From Spirochaetota bacterium (GTDB lineage: Bacteria > Spirochaetota > UBA4802 > UBA5550), in the NCBI GenBank assembly GCA_025457915.1, contig JALOTL010000013.1, positions 1-64,000 on the forward strand: a stretch of DNA of 64,000 nucleotides, written 5' to 3'. The position numbers and the translations under genes were made by a program. The stretch's first letter is position 1, and the number at the start of each line of letters is the position of its first letter. Shown in pieces: positions 45,020 through 53,718 of this stretch. The notes beneath the pieces were generated by a model. The model was not told the DNA's origin and did no database searches. It saw only the letters and a program-made list of their open reading frames with translations.

Positions 45020-46066
45020 ATGGATGATGAGTTTCCCTCTTCCGGTATTATATTTTTAACAGGTGCAAAGCTTTCAGCATCCGGCGGTAAAATGAAATTT
45101 AGAAGGGATAAATATTTTGCGAAATTGAAGAACCTTTCCTTCGGGGCGGTTGAAATATCGGACCGGATGAAATGCGCGTATAAGCACCTCAATAAATCGC
45201 TTCTGTCCCTTTGCAAGGATCTCCCCCTCTCAGTACAGGCCGAGGCCATTAATTTCCTGATGAGCTACGCGAAAATTTCCCCGGGCGAGCCTTTTGATTT
45301 CTTCAAAAAATATTATATTCCCGCATGGAGCGTGATATGCCATGCCTCCGGCGGCGCCCGGCCCGGCATCGACGGCAACCCCGAAGCGGCGGACGCGATA
45401 AGGGGCCAGGCGATGAGCATGTTCCTTCACTCGCTCGACGACCATGTAAACGACGGCGACATGAGGGCGACGCATCTCATTCTTCTCATAAGAAGCGCCG
45501 CTTGGTCCGCCCTGTCGGAATGCATCTCAAGGCTCTCGGAAAGCGACGATTCATCGAAGAAAACCGCCGGCGACCTCATAGACCTTTATTACGAAGGGAT
45601 ATGCAGCTGTGAAGAAACTGACGGGCTGGAGCAATATCTCCGCCTGTTTAAAAAGCAGATGGCCACATGGCTTATAATGCCGTTGATCTCCGCCAGAAGG
45701 AGCATGGGGGACGGCAGGCTCGAAGACCTCAGGGCCGCGTATGAATCTTTCGGCATGGCCTGGAGGATACTCGACGACCTGAACGACCTGGACAGCGATA
45801 TAATCCATTCCGAGCGTTCGGCGGCCTACCATATACTTCCCGGCGACGGGAAAAAGCTGTGGTCGGGCGCCGCCGGGGGAAAGGGAAAAAACCTGGACAG
45901 GCTGGTGGACATCATGTATGAAAACCAGACCGCCGAGATCCTGGTTTTGAGGGCGGAAAAGGAGCTGGCATCCGCAGCCGGTCTTGCCGAAAGAATCGGG
46001 CTTGGCGGCCTCGCGTCGGAATACGACTCGCTCAGAAGGCCCCTCGCGGAATTCAGGACCGGTTGA
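45020..46066 (+). CDS. Class I isoprenoid-synthase-like enzyme
   Basis: A 348-residue all-helical protein of the polyprenyl/terpenoid synthase fold. The first Asp-rich region is LHSLDDHVNDGD (about 137-148, with DDxxxD), and the second is WRILDDLNDLDSD (about 250-262, with DDxxD), as in enzymes that ionise an allylic diphosphate with magnesium. The GGKxxRP and RRG features of standard chain-elongating synthases are not clear, so it may be a divergent prenyltransferase or cyclase. ATG 45092 is an alternative start. It is followed by the radical SAM gene with a 4-base overlap, and diverges from the Nif11-like peptide gene. Confidence 0.75.
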   Translation: MDDEFPSSGIIFLTGAKLSASGGKMKFRRDKYFAKLKNLSFGAVEISDRMKCAYKHLNKSLLSLCKDLPLSVQAEAINFLMSYAKISPGEPFDFFKKYYIPAWSVICHASGGARPGIDGNPEAADAIRGQAMSMFLHSLDDHVNDGDMRATHLILLIRSAAWSALSECISRLSESDDSSKKTAGDLIDLYYEGICSCEETDGLEQYLRLFKKQMATWLIMPLISARRSMGDGRLEDLRAAYESFGMAWRILDDLNDLDSDIIHSERSAAYHILPGDGKKLWSGAAGGKGKNLDRLVDIMYENQTAEILVLRAEKELASAAGLAERIGLGGLASEYDSLRRPLAEFRTG

Positions 46067-47082
46067 CGGCAGACCGAATGCGAAATCTATCCGGTGAAAT
46101 ACTGACGATCGAAGCGACCACGGAATGCAACAGCGCATGCTCCAACTGCTTCGCAAGGGCCGGCATAGCCGCGCCTTCAAGCATGGGCCTGGAAACCGCG
46201 CTTGAAATCGCCGTAGAGGGAAGGGAGATGGGATACGGGCGTCTCCATGTTACCGGCGGCGAACCGCTTCTCTGGCCGCACCTGAGGGCCCTTCTTTTCA
46301 GGGCCGCGAAGATGGGGTACGGCACGGTTTTTTTCAACACGAACGGGTCCCTGGCGGATACAGGCTTCTGCCGCGGCATGGCGCCCCTCGGCGGTAAAAT
46401 CATGATGTCGGTAAGCCTGAACGGCGGCGAAAGGATCCACGACGCGATGAGGGGCGACGGATCCTGCAGGGCGGCCATGGCGGGGATAAGGAACTCGCTG
46501 GACTCCGGAACAAGGACCATGATTTTTTCCACGGTGGGAAGGAGGCTCCTCGGCGAGCTGCCCGGGTTCGCCGACATGGTGACGCGGGAATTCTGCGGGA
46601 TTGAGTCGCTGACCTTCATCCAGATGATCAGGGTGCACGGCGACGCATTCGACGTCAGAAGCGAATTGCTGGGCCCTGAAGAATTCATCAGGTTCGTCGC
46701 GGCCGTTTCCTCGCTTGGCCTTTACGGCCTTCCCGTTTCGATCATGGAAAACCCGCTGGCCAACGCGGTTGCTTCAAAAATGGGGCTGGGATACATGCCG
46801 TCATCGCATTCCCGGGCCAGGCACGGCCGGCTGGCTGTCCTGGCGGACGGAAGCATAACCCTCCACCACTCCTCGAGAGACCGCCTGGGGACGTACAGGA
46901 AGGGGGCGTTGAAAGAAATTATCGCCTCCGTCGTCTACAGGGAAAAGACGGGGCGTTCGAAGGAATGCCTTTCATGCAGGCACGGCACGCTTTGCGCCGA
47001 ACACGGCGTCGCCTGGCACGATGATAAAACAAGGGACATGGTGGACTCGCCCTACTGCATGAGAGTGCTCGACCTGGTCTGA
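46063..47082 (+). CDS. Radical SAM protein with SPASM-like C-terminal cysteines
   Basis: A 339-residue radical SAM enzyme. CNSACSNC (Cys22, 26, 29 from TTG 46063) binds the 4Fe-4S cluster, and VTGGEPLLWPHL is the GGE motif. The C-terminal region has CLSCRHGTLC and a later YCMRVL, a set of four cysteines like an auxiliary cluster of SPASM/twitch peptide-modifying enzymes. It overlaps the isoprenoid-synthase-like gene by 4 bases (TTGA); ATG 46078 is the alternative start. Peptide or small-molecule modification cannot be told apart from sequence, but the divergent Nif11-like peptide is a natural candidate substrate. Confidence 0.85.
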   Translation: MTADRMRNLSGEILTIEATTECNSACSNCFARAGIAAPSSMGLETALEIAVEGREMGYGRLHVTGGEPLLWPHLRALLFRAAKMGYGTVFFNTNGSLADTGFCRGMAPLGGKIMMSVSLNGGERIHDAMRGDGSCRAAMAGIRNSLDSGTRTMIFSTVGRRLLGELPGFADMVTREFCGIESLTFIQMIRVHGDAFDVRSELLGPEEFIRFVAAVSSLGLYGLPVSIMENPLANAVASKMGLGYMPSSHSRARHGRLAVLADGSITLHHSSRDRLGTYRKGALKEIIASVVYREKTGRSKECLSCRHGTLCAEHGVAWHDDKTRDMVDSPYCMRVLDLV

Positions 47083-47158
47083 TTCCGGAAGGCGGGGAAA
47101 TCAATTCCTGAAATTCCGGGCCGGGACCGATGATTGCAGAGTAAACAAGGGGGAACCG

Positions 47159-47995
47159 ATGCCGAACTCGCTGATAAAGAAAATGAAACCCGTCCGGGTA
47201 TTCCTGGCATCGGCCGCGATGACCGCGGGGATATTCGCCGCGGACCTCTTCATTGAACCCGACATGTCGATTTTCTACGCCCTCCCCGCAGCCTTCCTCG
47301 CCTGGAACGCGAGAAACAGGGTAATGGCGACCGTGCTCTCGGCCGCTTCGTCATCGTTGTGGATATACGCAGAATATCTCAACTCCGCAGGATGGAACAT
47401 GCTCCAGGGCCTCTGGAGGACCGCTGTAATATTTTCGTTTTACGAGGCAATATCCATTCTGATAATCCGGGTCAGGACCCTTCTTGATAAAGAGAAGGAT
47501 CTGGCCAGGAGGGACCAGCTCACCGGCCTCTGGAACCGGAGATTCTTCATGAAGGTCGCGGAGCACCAGAGGGTCATTCTTGAAAGATACGGGAGGCCGT
47601 TCAGCATGGCCTACCTGGACCTCGATAATTTCAAGCATGTAAACGACAATTACGGACACAACGCCGGCGACGCCGTCATTAAGACGGTTGCCGGATGCAT
47701 CACGGGCAGAATAAGAAAAACGGACCTTGCGGCCAGGATGGGCGGCGACGAGTTCGCCGTCATCTTCACGGAAACGGAATCGGACAGGGCCGAAACCGCG
47801 GTGCGTAAAATTTCCGGAGACATCGCAAAAATCATGGGCGAAACGGGCTACCCCGTAACGGTGAGCGCCGGCATAGCGGCGTATAAAACAATGCCGGAGG
47901 ACGTCGATTCAATGGTCAGATTCGCCGATTCACTCATGTACGAGGTGAAAAACGCGGGAAAAAACTCAATAAAATGCGGGATTTTCGAAAAATAA
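47159..47995 (+). CDS. Membrane diguanylate cyclase (GGDEF)
   Basis: A 278-residue cyclic-di-GMP synthase. Three to four membrane helices (residues 14-105) precede a GGDEF domain with MGGDEF (194-199) and the preceding inhibitory I-site RKTD (186-189) five residues upstream, so product inhibition is expected. The catalytic Gly-Gly-Asp-Glu-Phe is intact. No phosphodiesterase EAL domain is fused. A GGGGGAACC stretch precedes ATG 47159, 76 bases after the radical SAM gene. Whether it is in the same transcript is unclear. Confidence 0.95.
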   Translation: MPNSLIKKMKPVRVFLASAAMTAGIFAADLFIEPDMSIFYALPAAFLAWNARNRVMATVLSAASSSLWIYAEYLNSAGWNMLQGLWRTAVIFSFYEAISILIIRVRTLLDKEKDLARRDQLTGLWNRRFFMKVAEHQRVILERYGRPFSMAYLDLDNFKHVNDNYGHNAGDAVIKTVAGCITGRIRKTDLAARMGGDEFAVIFTETESDRAETAVRKISGDIAKIMGETGYPVTVSAGIAAYKTMPEDVDSMVRFADSLMYEVKNAGKNSIKCGIFEK

Positions 47996-48013
47996 ACGAA
48001 TCCATGCGGCGGA

Positions 48014-49171
48014 TCAAATTCCCACGGCGGAAACGTATTCCTCGAGGCACATCCTTTCAATGCCCGTCAGATTTGAAAAGGCATCGGTAAAATCCAGCCT
48101 GCCGGTTGTAAAAAGGCCGTGTCCGTAAACGATCGCCCCCCTGTTCCCCTTTATCGCAGGCGGCATGGTGTTGCAGAGTCCCGTCGGTCCGGTGCCGACC
48201 TCGCCCGGAACTATCGGCACGTCGTTTATCGACCTTTTCTTTTCGCATTTGACATGGCACCTGCCCCTGTTTCTGCAATTAGCCTCATCGCAAAGCATCG
48301 ACATTATCACTGAAAATTTCGGATGGCCGTGGAGAACGGTTTTTTCGCCGGTCGTCGAATATATGGCCCTGTGGGCCGAAAGCTCGCTCGATGCCGTGAT
48401 GGGGGCCGTAGACCTTCCGTCGAGGCGGCACGGATCTATATGTCCCGCGAGCTCATCCAGCGAACTGCCGGTCTGGCTTATATAAATCGTGTCGCCGAAA
48501 ATGGAGGATACGTTGCCGAAAAAGGAATCTACCATCCTGGAGCTTACGGTAAGCGACCCGGCTTCGTCAATCGCGGACACGACTTCCCCGACGCTGCCGA
48601 AGGGCCCGCTTGCCTTCGGAGCGTAATCCATCGAACCGATAAAGCCGCCGTAGGACCCGATGGCCTTTTCGACCAGGCCCGCCGCACTTTCGTCCCTGTT
48701 GAAGTAGTAGTCCGCGAAAAATTTCACATAGCTCGAAAAACAAACCGAACTGAAAAGCACGAAGGCCTGTTCCGGGCTGACGGTGCCGTAGGCGACGACG
48801 CCCTTCCCCCTGACGATGACCGTTTTTCTTTTTTTCAGGGCCTCGACAAGGGCCTTTTCGGAAAACGAATCGATGACAGGTATTTCGTGAAGGAACGTCC
48901 TGGACTCGGAGTCCTCCGGGCGCAGTACCGATCCGGATAAAAGGGCGCGCTCCGCCAGGACATCTATTATCGAACCGTAGGGCTCGGCCGGCCTCGAAAA
49001 GAGGATGCTCAGCATGTTGAGCGAGCCCATGACCCCGGTCAGCGTCCCGATCTCCGGGGCCTCCCTGTTCCACTCGACATCCGCGTCGACCTGCCCGAGT
49101 AGCGGCTCGCCTTCATGCGCGAGTCCCTGCGACACCAGCTTGCGCGCGTATTTATCTATCAGACTGTCCAT
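48014..49171 (-). CDS. Class II aldolase/adducin-type protein with Cys insertion
   Basis: A 385-residue protein. Its C-terminal half (about 190-380) is a class II aldolase (FucA-like) domain: Glu263 in SSELSAHRAIY, HGH (281-283) and YGHG (349-352) are the metal and catalytic residues. Between HGH and YGHG a four-cysteine insertion (Cys294, 299, 305, 309) could bind a metal or Fe-S cluster, which is unusual. The N-terminal half (about 35-150) resembles a degenerate copy of the same fold (VIVRGKGVVAYGTVSPEQAF). It overlaps the AOR gene by 13 bases, so the two enzymes may act together on an aldehyde. Confidence 0.8.
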   Translation of the reverse strand: MDSLIDKYARKLVSQGLAHEGEPLLGQVDADVEWNREAPEIGTLTGVMGSLNMLSILFSRPAEPYGSIIDVLAERALLSGSVLRPEDSESRTFLHEIPVIDSFSEKALVEALKKRKTVIVRGKGVVAYGTVSPEQAFVLFSSVCFSSYVKFFADYYFNRDESAAGLVEKAIGSYGGFIGSMDYAPKASGPFGSVGEVVSAIDEAGSLTVSSRMVDSFFGNVSSIFGDTIYISQTGSSLDELAGHIDPCRLDGRSTAPITASSELSAHRAIYSTTGEKTVLHGHPKFSVIMSMLCDEANCRNRGRCHVKCEKKRSINDVPIVPGEVGTGPTGLCNTMPPAIKGNRGAIVYGHGLFTTGRLDFTDAFSNLTGIERMCLEEYVSAVGI

Positions 49172-50916
49172 TCAAGACCGATCTCCTCGCATTTTTCCCT
49201 GAGGGGCATGCCTTTTTCATCAAGACCCCTCACCCTGTAGTAATTCGAACGCGCCGTTAAAAAATCATCCCTCGAAAGGGCGGCCACTTCAATCCCCCCG
49301 CCTCCGCTGCCCCCGTCAGAAAAAAACCTCGGAGGGAGGTCGTCGTCGTCGGACGTGAAACCGTTGGACGCGTTCATGATCCTTTCGGCATAGTATATCC
49401 TCTCTCCCGCCTTCATCAGGTCCTGCGCGTCGAATCCGGACCCGGTGACGCCGGAAAGCGCCCTGGCGTATTCCTCGAGCGAGGCTGCAAAAAATATGAA
49501 CTTGCAGGCCGTGAGGGAATCCACAACCGCGTTCAAGTCTTCAGAAAGCTTGATTATCCTGGCCTTGCCGCTCCAGCCGAACCTGTCGGTCGCAACCGGC
49601 TTCCTGAGTATTTCGCTGGATACCGGGTACGCCCTGAGATGGCATCCGCCCCTGGTCGAGGTCGCGTATGAAAGGGCCATGCCGTAAGCTCCCCGCGGAT
49701 CGTATGCCGGGAGTTCGAGGCCCTTTACGCTCATCGACGAGGCCGAATGCCCTTTTTTGCCGGCGTAAAGCCTGGATCCCAGCTTGAGGATTTCCCCATC
49801 GCCCCTGGAAAGTCCCATGTCCCCGATCAGGCCGAGAATCTTGTCGGGCCGCAATTCGAAGCCCTCGATTTCGGAAAAGCAGGCGATGGTCGACGCGGCG
49901 GTTATTGTGTCCATCCCGAATTCGTTACAGAGCCTGTTGGCCTCGACGACGGTCTCGATGTCCGTGTTTCCGATCAGCGCGCTGAAGTGCGACATAGTCT
50001 CGAACTCCGGCACGGGCCTCCCGTCCGATGTCTTTTTTTTGCACTGTATATGGCATCCCCCGCATCCGGACCTCACCTGCCCGTACCTGTTTTTATAGTT
50101 CCAGGCGTTCATTTCAGGGGCATTTTCAAACCTGGTCCGCTTGAAGTTCGCGGTAGGCATCATTCTCCTGGTGTGCATCAGGTCATACAGGGCCCCGGTA
50201 CCGAACTCCGACAGGCCGAATTCCCCCTTCAGCACTGATGAAGCGGACACGAGCCTGAAAATCTCCTCCCTGGCCTTCAACAGCTCCTCTTTGTCGAAAA
50301 CCGCGGTTTTCCCGCTGCCCCTGACGTTGATGTATTTGACGTTTTTACCGGCAAGCACAAGGCCCAGTCCACCCCTTCCGGAAAAAAAATGACCGTCGAC
50401 GGCGATGTTCGCGAAAAGGACCCCGTTTTCCGCGGCTGGCCCGACTGCGGCCGTAGATCCTTCCGGAAATCTTTTGAAAACATCGCCGGTTAGTGCGCCC
50501 TTCAATGAACCGGCATCAAGTATCCGGACCCTGTCGTCGTCTATCTCTATGCCGCACAGGAAGGAGCTTTTACCGGTTACGATTAAGCCGTCCCACCCGG
50601 CCCTTTTTATCCCGGCGCCCAGGAATCCGCCGACCGATGTATCGCAGACGGCGCCGGTAAGCGGGGAGCGCGACATTATGCACATCCTTCCCGAGGTTGG
50701 GGACGGAGTGTCCACCAGGGGGCCGGTCATGAAAATAACGGGCATGTCCGGAGAATCCCAGGGCCCGGCCGCCCTTTCCCTTAAAAAAAAGCCCGCCAGG
50801 CCCCTGCCCCCTATGAATCTTTCATATACGGACTTATCCGGCCTTGAAATATAGGTAGCGCCGGAACCAGCGTCTATATGCAGTATTTTACCTGTCCAGC
50901 CGTGCATATTTGTCAT
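49159..50916 (-). CDS. Aldehyde:ferredoxin oxidoreductase family enzyme
   Basis: A 585-residue tungsten/pterin enzyme that oxidises aldehydes to acids with ferredoxin. The N-terminal domain has FIGGRGLAGF (about 34-43) and SGRGGLGLVLAGKN (about 179-192). The 4Fe-4S ligands are CGGCHIQC (Cys285, 288, 292) with a final cysteine near 497 (TACKF). A shorter start at M4 is possible. Usual AORs are 600-620 residues, so it is slightly compact. It overlaps the aldolase gene and is divergent from the thiolase gene. Tungsten or molybdenum cofactor genes are not in the window. Confidence 0.92.
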   Translation of the reverse strand: MTNMHGWTGKILHIDAGSGATYISRPDKSVYERFIGGRGLAGFFLRERAAGPWDSPDMPVIFMTGPLVDTPSPTSGRMCIMSRSPLTGAVCDTSVGGFLGAGIKRAGWDGLIVTGKSSFLCGIEIDDDRVRILDAGSLKGALTGDVFKRFPEGSTAAVGPAAENGVLFANIAVDGHFFSGRGGLGLVLAGKNVKYINVRGSGKTAVFDKEELLKAREEIFRLVSASSVLKGEFGLSEFGTGALYDLMHTRRMMPTANFKRTRFENAPEMNAWNYKNRYGQVRSGCGGCHIQCKKKTSDGRPVPEFETMSHFSALIGNTDIETVVEANRLCNEFGMDTITAASTIACFSEIEGFELRPDKILGLIGDMGLSRGDGEILKLGSRLYAGKKGHSASSMSVKGLELPAYDPRGAYGMALSYATSTRGGCHLRAYPVSSEILRKPVATDRFGWSGKARIIKLSEDLNAVVDSLTACKFIFFAASLEEYARALSGVTGSGFDAQDLMKAGERIYYAERIMNASNGFTSDDDDLPPRFFSDGGSGGGGIEVAALSRDDFLTARSNYYRVRGLDEKGMPLREKCEEIGLEWTV

Positions 50917-51074
50917 ATTTTATCCAAATCTCCGGAACGGGCGCAAGTCAATCACAGCCCCTTCCGGCGTTCAACCACTAATTTAAGCCCGCGGCCTATT
51001 TCTTCTTTACAAATTATTTTCATTTTTTCTAAAATGTCTCATCATCATCAGAAACATTCATCTGCGAGGTATTT

Positions 51075-52253
51075 ATGAAAGACGTTGTCATAGCATCCAT
51101 AGTCAGAACGCCGGTCGGCTCTTTCGGAGGGGCGTTGAAAGACCTGTCCGCAGTCGAGCTCGGCGTCATAGCCGTAAAAGAGGCGATAAAAAAATCAGGC
51201 ATCAAACCGGAGCAGGTCGAAAACCTGATCCTCGGCCATGTACTCCAGGCGGCCCTGGGGCAGAACACGGCCAGGCAGGTGCTCATAAATTCCGGGATCC
51301 CGATGGAGGTGCCGGCCCTTACAATAAACAAGGTTTGCGGGTCCGGGCTCAGGGCGGTGTCCCTCGCCGCCCAGATGATAAAGGCGGGAGACGCCGAGAT
51401 CATAGTCGCTGGCGGGATGGAAAGCATGAGCCAGGCCCCATACGCGATGGCAGGCGCCAGGTGGGGATACAGGATGGGGGACGCCGGCATAATAGACGTG
51501 ATGATCAAAGACGGCCTATGGGACGCATTCAACGGATACCACATGGGAATCACGGCGGAAAACGTGGCGGAAAAATACGGCATAACGAGGGACCAGGCCG
51601 ACCAGTTCTCTATGGCAAGCCAGCAGAAGGCTGAAAACGCGATAAAATCCGGAAGGTTCAAGGACGAGATCGTCCCTGTAGCAATACCGATGAAAAAGGG
51701 CGATCCCAAGATCTTCGATACAGACGAGTTCCCTAAATTCGGCACGACGATGGACATACTCTCCAAGCTCAGGCCGGCATTTAAAAAGGACGGCGTCGTC
51801 ACCGCCGGAAACGCGTCCGGAATAAACGACGGCGCTGCGGCCGCAGTGGTGATGTCCGCGGACGCGGCGAAAAAGCTCGGCATCACCCCGCTCGCGAGGA
51901 TAGCCTCCTACGCGTCCGCCGGGGTCGATCCGAAAATCATGGGAACCGGCCCGATTCCCTCCAGCAGGAAGGCGCTTGAAAAGGCCGGATGGAAGCCGGC
52001 GGACCTGGACCTGGTCGAGGCCAACGAGGCCTTCGCGACCCAGGCCCTTGCCGTCAACAAGGAGCTGGGATGGAATACGGAAAAAGTCAATGTAAACGGC
52101 GGTGCCATAGCGATAGGCCACCCGATAGGCGCATCAGGTGCGAGGATCCTCACCAGCCTCGTCCACGAGATGAAGAAAAGGGGCGCGAAGAAGGGCCTGG
52201 CCACCCTCTGCATCGGCGGCGGGATGGGAACCGCCGTGACCCTTGAAATGTAG
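51075..52253 (+). CDS. Acetyl-CoA acetyltransferase (thiolase)
   Basis: A 392-residue thiolase II that condenses or cleaves acetyl-CoA units. The acyl-accepting cysteine is Cys88 in [11 protein letters not shown]. The His site [10 protein letters not shown] (near 348) and the second cysteine in LCIGGGMG (near 378) complete the active site. High similarity to the AtoB/PhaA type is apparent. It has a GAGGTATTT ribosome site. The gene ends in a strong terminator hairpin, so it is transcribed apart from the SagB-like gene. Confidence 0.95.
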   Translation: MKDVVIASIVRTPVGSFGGALKDLSAVELGVIAVKEAIKKSGIKPEQVENLILGHVLQAALGQNTARQVLINSGIPMEVPALTINKVCGSGLRAVSLAAQMIKAGDAEIIVAGGMESMSQAPYAMAGARWGYRMGDAGIIDVMIKDGLWDAFNGYHMGITAENVAEKYGITRDQADQFSMASQQKAENAIKSGRFKDEIVPVAIPMKKGDPKIFDTDEFPKFGTTMDILSKLRPAFKKDGVVTAGNASGINDGAAAAVVMSADAAKKLGITPLARIASYASAGVDPKIMGTGPIPSSRKALEKAGWKPADLDLVEANEAFATQALAVNKELGWNTEKVNVNGGAIAIGHPIGASGARILTSLVHEMKKRGAKKGLATLCIGGGMGTAVTLEM

Positions 52254-52261
52254 CGCAATGC

Positions 52262-52295
52262 AGGCCGGCGCCCGGATAAACGGGGCCGGCCTTTT
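52262..52295 (+). terminator. Intrinsic terminator after the thiolase gene
   Basis: AGGCCGGC pairs with GCCGGCCT, and inside it CCCG pairs with CGGG, followed by TTTTGTTT. It lies 8 bases after the stop codon. Confidence 0.85.
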
Positions 52296-52305
52296 GTTTC
52301 ACATA

Positions 52306-53001
52306 ATGGCCCGGCGAAAAAAATCAAGGGATCCCTGGAAAAGGAAAATCATCGGAACGCTCCTCGCGGTCCTGGTCTCCAGCTTTCTGTACGGAGGAGG
52401 AATGCACATCAAACTCCCTGAGCCGAAACTGTCAGGCGGACAATCCATCGAAGAAACGCTTTTAAAAAGAAGGTCTGTAAGGATATTTTCAGACGCGCCC
52501 ATCGACATCCGCGATGCCGCCCAGCTGCTCTGGGCGGGGCAGGGAACGACACTGGGCGGCCGTTACCGGACCGCGCCGTCCGCGGGCGCCCTTTTCCCCC
52601 TGGAAATTTTTCTCGTAGCGGGAAACATAACCGGATTAAGGCCCGGGATTTACAGGTATCTTCCCGGAAGCCACGGGCTGGAACAGGTGCTTGAAGGCGA
52701 TGAAAGAAACGGCCTCTGCGAGGCGTCGCTTGGGCAGGACCCGGTAAGGCTGGCTCCGGCGGTGATAGTGATCGCATCGGCATATGAAAGGAACGCGAAA
52801 AAATACCGCGGGCGGGGCATCAGGTACGCCGACATGGAAGCGGGACATTCAGCCCAGAACATATGCCTTCAGGCGGTGTCGCTCGACCTGGGAACGGTAG
52901 TGATCGGGGCCTTTGACGACGACCGCGTGAAAAAAATCGTCAAGATGAAAACAGGCGAGCTGCCCCTCTACGTCATACCGGTCGGCAGACCGAAACAATA
53001 A
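52306..53001 (+). CDS. SagB/nitroreductase-type dehydrogenase, membrane-anchored
   Basis: From ATG 52306 the product is 231 residues. A basic start (MARRKKSRDPWKRK) and one hydrophobic helix (about 14-30) anchor it. The FMN-binding fold follows, with RRSVRIFSDAPI, TAPSAGALFPLEIFLV and DMEAGHSAQNICLQAVSLDLGTVVIG. These match the SagB/ThcOx subgroup of nitroreductases, which includes azoline dehydrogenases of RiPP pathways and also many unlinked enzymes. No azoline-forming cyclodehydratase gene is nearby. An upstream start at 52243 would cross the thiolase terminator, so it is not used. Confidence 0.85.
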   Translation: MARRKKSRDPWKRKIIGTLLAVLVSSFLYGGGMHIKLPEPKLSGGQSIEETLLKRRSVRIFSDAPIDIRDAAQLLWAGQGTTLGGRYRTAPSAGALFPLEIFLVAGNITGLRPGIYRYLPGSHGLEQVLEGDERNGLCEASLGQDPVRLAPAVIVIASAYERNAKKYRGRGIRYADMEAGHSAQNICLQAVSLDLGTVVIGAFDDDRVKKIVKMKTGELPLYVIPVGRPKQ

Positions 53002-53065
53002 AAACGGCCCGGTACGCTTTTCATAATGTTGCGCATGGAGCAAAATTCAACCGGTGAAAACAATC

Positions 53066-53626
53066 ATGAATAAAAAATTTTTCAGCCTGATCATTCTCGC
53101 GGCATCGGCGACGATTTTCCTGACGTCATGCTCGGTCGAAAAAGTGGACAAGGGCGTGAAAAAGATAGACGGGATAGGACGGGTCTATGAGGACTACAAG
53201 GAAGACGCCATCGACAGTGCGGTATGTTTCGTTTTCCGGTTTGCCGACTGTTATGCGAGAAGGGGCTGGTACGCGCTTTACCAGGCAAGAGCCTATGACG
53301 AAGCAATAGAGGAGTTCAACACTGCCATTAAAAAGGATCCGGCAGACTCAAGTTCCTATTACCACAGGGGTACGGCATACAGGCTCAAGGGGGATTATTC
53401 GCGTGCGGTTTCGGATTTTACATCGGCCATAAAGCTGTCCCCCGGATACGCGAACGCCTATAACGACAGGGCGATAGCATATTATCAGCTAAAGGATAGC
53501 GACAACGCCGTCGCGGACGCCGAAAAGGCGTGCAAACTGAAAACCTGCAAAATGAGGGATTTTTTAATCGCAGAAGGAGTAATTCAGCCGACGATAAAAA
53601 AAAATAAATACGGAAAGCGAAGATAA
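53066..53626 (+). CDS. TPR-repeat lipoprotein
   Basis: A 186-residue exported protein. The lipobox LTSC places the acylated cysteine at residue 22. The middle and end carry tandem TPR units (AYDEAIEEFNTAIKKDPADSSSYYHRGTAYRLKGDYSRAVSDF..., with another starting PGYANAYNDRAIAY). A Lys-rich tail (KKNKYGKRR) ends it. Function is protein-protein binding at the envelope. ATG 53066 fits the signal peptide; GTG 53054 would add four residues. A CCGGTGAA stretch lies upstream. Confidence 0.85.
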   Translation: MNKKFFSLIILAASATIFLTSCSVEKVDKGVKKIDGIGRVYEDYKEDAIDSAVCFVFRFADCYARRGWYALYQARAYDEAIEEFNTAIKKDPADSSSYYHRGTAYRLKGDYSRAVSDFTSAIKLSPGYANAYNDRAIAYYQLKDSDNAVADAEKACKLKTCKMRDFLIAEGVIQPTIKKNKYGKRR

Positions 53627-53668
53627 GAAAACGGGACACCTCATGGATCAGGGTTTAATCATTTTTTG

Positions 53669-53698
53669 TTGACTTTTCGGGATCATATGCTTTATGAT
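53669..53698 (+). promoter_or_regulatory. Promoter of the P-loop kinase gene
   Basis: TTGACT (53669-53674), an 18-base spacer and TATGAT (53693-53698). The transcript would start about 14 bases before ATG 53719, so the leader is very short. Confidence 0.5.
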
Positions 53699-53718
53699 TA
53701 ATAAAAGGCCAATCATCC

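Noticed and set aside
52295-52302. TGTTTCAC as a parS half-site
   Set aside because: The other half does not follow. It overlaps the T-tract of the thiolase terminator. No full parS was found.
52306-53001. SagB-like gene as part of an azoline RiPP locus
   Set aside because: No cyclodehydratase, leader peptide or protease gene is next to it. Many SagB-like enzymes are unrelated to RiPPs.
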